Assembly (NCBI GenBank): GCA_029051445.1
Contig: JAIDKP010000247.1
Location: forward strand, 1-8,103
Reading direction: 5' to 3'
DNA length: 8,103 nt
From: Muribaculaceae bacterium
Lineage (GTDB): Bacteria > Bacteroidota > Bacteroidia > Bacteroidales > Muribaculaceae
Shown here in pieces: positions 6,295 through 8,103 of the stretch. Below the pieces are notes generated by a model, which saw only the letters and a program-made list of their open reading frames with translations, did no database searches and was not told the origin of the DNA. The translations under genes were made by a program, and so were the position numbers. Every line of letters begins with the position of its first letter. The first letter of the stretch is position 1.

Positions 6295-8103
6295 TTATTT
6301 GTTTTTTGCGCGCATCGTGTCCCAGATGAGGTAGACGATGAGCAGACAGTAGATAACTATGCCGAGCGACTGGAGAGTTGAGTCGGTGAGGCCGCTTTGA
6401 TATTCAAATCCGAAGAAGCGGGTGAGTGCTGCAAATACGCCGAAAAGAGCACCGCCTGCGATAAGGCCGGAAGCTATGAGTGTGCCACGGTCACGGCGTG
6501 CGTCATTGACCGCTTTTTCCTTTGAACGTGTCGACACAAGCCATGCGATGGCTCCACCCACAAGAAGCGGCGTGTTGAGCGAGAGAGGGATGAACATGCC
6601 CAGGCAGAATGCGAGCGCGGGTACACCGAGCCAGTTGAGCAGCAGTGCGAGCACAATACCTGTCATGTATAGAATCCATGGAGTGTCGCCGCCCATCATA
6701 AGAGGCTCGATCACATTGGCCATTGCGTTGGCCTGCGGAGCGACAAGGGCATTGGGTCCGGAAAAACCGTAGACTTCATTGAGCACGAGGATCACGCCTC
6801 CGACGGTCGCAGCCGACACGAGTGTGCCGAGAAATTTCCAGCTCTCCTGTTTGCGCGGTGTCGATCCGAGCCAGTAGCCTACCTTGAGGTCTGTCACAAA
6901 ACCTCCGGCCATTGACAGTGCTGTGCAGACAACGCCGCCGATTACCATCGAGGCCACGATGCCGGTTGTGCCGTTCAGACCGATCATCACAAATATCGCC
7001 GATGCGATTATAAGGGTCATAAGTGTCATGCCCGATACCGGATTTGTACCTACGATCGCTATAGCGTTTGCCGCAACGGTTGTGAAAAGGAATGCTATGA
7101 TTGTGACAACCAGCCATGCTACAGCGGCCTGCCAGAGCGACGATATGACTCCTGTCCAGAAGAAAATGAACACGGCGATGAGAGCAATGCCGAGACAGAA
7201 AGTGATGGTTTTCATGGAGAGATCAGTCTGCCAGCGCACTGTCTTCTGTGTGCCTGCATTAGCACCGCCTTTGAATTCACGTCCTGCAAGTCCGACGGCC
7301 TGACGGATTATCGGCCATGACTTGATGATGCCGATCACACCGGCCATTGCGATACCGCCGATGCCTATCATGCGGGCATAGCCGGAGAATATGCTCTGTG
7401 AGTCCATTGCTGCGATCTCGGCAGAGCCGTAGGTGCCCATGAGCGGGATTAGAACCCACCATACATAGAATGAACCGGCGCAGATGATGAACGAGTACCT
7501 GATGCCGATTATATAGCCGAGTCCGAGCAGAGCGGCGCTTGTGTTGACCGACAGTACGAGTCGTGTCTTCTCGGCTATGGCCTCTCCCCACGATGTGAGC
7601 TGTGTGTTTAGTGTGCCGGCCCAGAAACCGAATGTCTCCACAATATAGTCGTAGATACCTCCGATAAGTGATGCGATGACCAGTGTCTTGGCCTGTGAGC
7701 CGTCGGAGGCACTCTGTCCGCTTGCGAGTACCTGGGTTGTCGCTGTTGCTTCAGGGAAAGGATATTTTCCGTGCATGTCCTTCACAAAATATTTGCGGAA
7801 GGGTATGAAGAACAATATGCCGAGAATGCCACCGAGAAGTGACGCGAGGAATATCTGGAAGAAATTTACTGTGATTTCCGGATATTTTGCCTGAAGAATA
7901 TAGAGAGCCGGAAGTGTGAAGATAGCACCGGCCACAATCACGCCTGAACATGCTCCGATGGATTGTATTATGACGTTCTGCCCCAGTGGATTTTTGATTT
8001 TGAGAGCGCCGCTGATACCGACTGCTATAATGGCTATGGGAATAGCGGCTTCGAAGACCTGGCCTACTTTCAGTCCAAGATATGCGGCTGCGGCGCTGAA
8101 TAT
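6295..8103 (-). CDS. OPT-family oligopeptide transporter, N-terminus beyond window
   Basis: The frame is open from the right edge, and 602 residues are visible. The in-frame GTG at 7941 is not the start, because the 54 codons before it are clearly family sequence, including AAAYLGLKVGQ (residues 5-15) and a membrane segment. Roughly 50-60 residues are probably missing, judging by the usual family length of about 650-680. OPT proteins are inner-membrane secondary transporters, generally proton-coupled, for oligopeptides, glutathione-like thiols or metal chelates. Diagnostic motifs are KYPFPEATATTQVLASG (113-129), GTNPVSGMT (352-360), DLKVGYWLGSTPRKQ (405-419) and EPLMMGGDTPW (465-475). Many hydrophobic helices run throughout. 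The stop lies 5 bases before the PLP enzyme start, giving a two-gene operon. The substrate is unknown; the neighbour hints at sulfur-containing peptides. Confidence 0.95.
   Translation of the reverse strand: MFSAAAAYLGLKVGQVFEAAIPIAIIAVGISGALKIKNPLGQNVIIQSIGACSGVIVAGAIFTLPALYILQAKYPEITVNFFQIFLASLLGGILGILFFIPFRKYFVKDMHGKYPFPEATATTQVLASGQSASDGSQAKTLVIASLIGGIYDYIVETFGFWAGTLNTQLTSWGEAIAEKTRLVLSVNTSAALLGLGYIIGIRYSFIICAGSFYVWWVLIPLMGTYGSAEIAAMDSQSIFSGYARMIGIGGIAMAGVIGIIKSWPIIRQAVGLAGREFKGGANAGTQKTVRWQTDLSMKTITFCLGIALIAVFIFFWTGVISSLWQAAVAWLVVTIIAFLFTTVAANAIAIVGTNPVSGMTLMTLIIASAIFVMIGLNGTTGIVASMVIGGVVCTALSMAGGFVTDLKVGYWLGSTPRKQESWKFLGTLVSAATVGGVILVLNEVYGFSGPNALVAPQANAMANVIEPLMMGGDTPWILYMTGIVLALLLNWLGVPALAFCLGMFIPLSLNTPLLVGGAIAWLVSTRSKEKAVNDARRDRGTLIASGLIAGGALFGVFAALTRFFGFEYQSGLTDSTLQSLGIVIYCLLIVYLIWDTMRAKNK

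Noticed and set aside
6884..7303. Plus-strand ORF of 139 codons opposite the OPT gene
   Set aside because: It is a mirror of the hydrophobic transporter coding sequence with no independent support.
7939..7941. GTG as the start of the OPT transporter
   Set aside because: Upstream in-frame codons to the window edge encode conserved OPT sequence, so the gene is truncated by the window rather than starting here.

Overview
The window looks like ordinary chromosomal DNA from a member of the Bacteroidales. A gut lineage such as Muribaculaceae is my best guess, but the family is uncertain. The evidence is the protein types: an M16 peptidase-like subunit without its metal motif, a RelA/SpoT protein with a lost hydrolase centre, a Bacteroidales-style NUDIX hydrolase and an OPT transporter. 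Start codons also generally lack strong Shine-Dalgarno sequences. I saw no mobile element, tRNA, rRNA or CRISPR array.

Positions 2-4905 hold four tightly packed + strand genes. They encode an M16B-like protein (cut at its 5' end by the window edge), a NUDIX hydrolase of the ADP-ribose pyrophosphatase type, a long RelA/SpoT homologue, and a TPR-like lipoprotein of unknown function. Genes 1/2 and 2/3 each overlap by four bases (ATGA), and genes 3/4 overlap by 20 bases, so the four are almost certainly one translationally coupled operon. Its promoter lies outside the window.

Positions 4906-5113 separate two convergent operons. The spacer holds a strong nested hairpin (5030-5077), probably a bidirectional terminator. 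It also holds a possible 41-codon minus-strand ORF (4878-5003) that begins like a signal peptide or membrane segment.

Positions 5114-8103 hold two minus-strand genes read right to left. An OPT-family oligopeptide transporter (N-terminus beyond the right edge) is followed after a 5-base gap by a PLP-dependent Cys/Met-metabolism enzyme resembling O-acetylhomoserine sulfhydrylase. Together they suggest uptake of peptides or related compounds coupled to sulfur amino acid metabolism.

The most interesting point is the stringent-response protein. All but one or two of its ppGpp-hydrolase residues are gone, yet it keeps the RXKD synthetase motif usual in bifunctional enzymes. It is also translationally coupled to a NUDIX hydrolase, a superfamily that includes some known ppGpp-degrading enzymes. 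I see no clearly new multi-gene system here.
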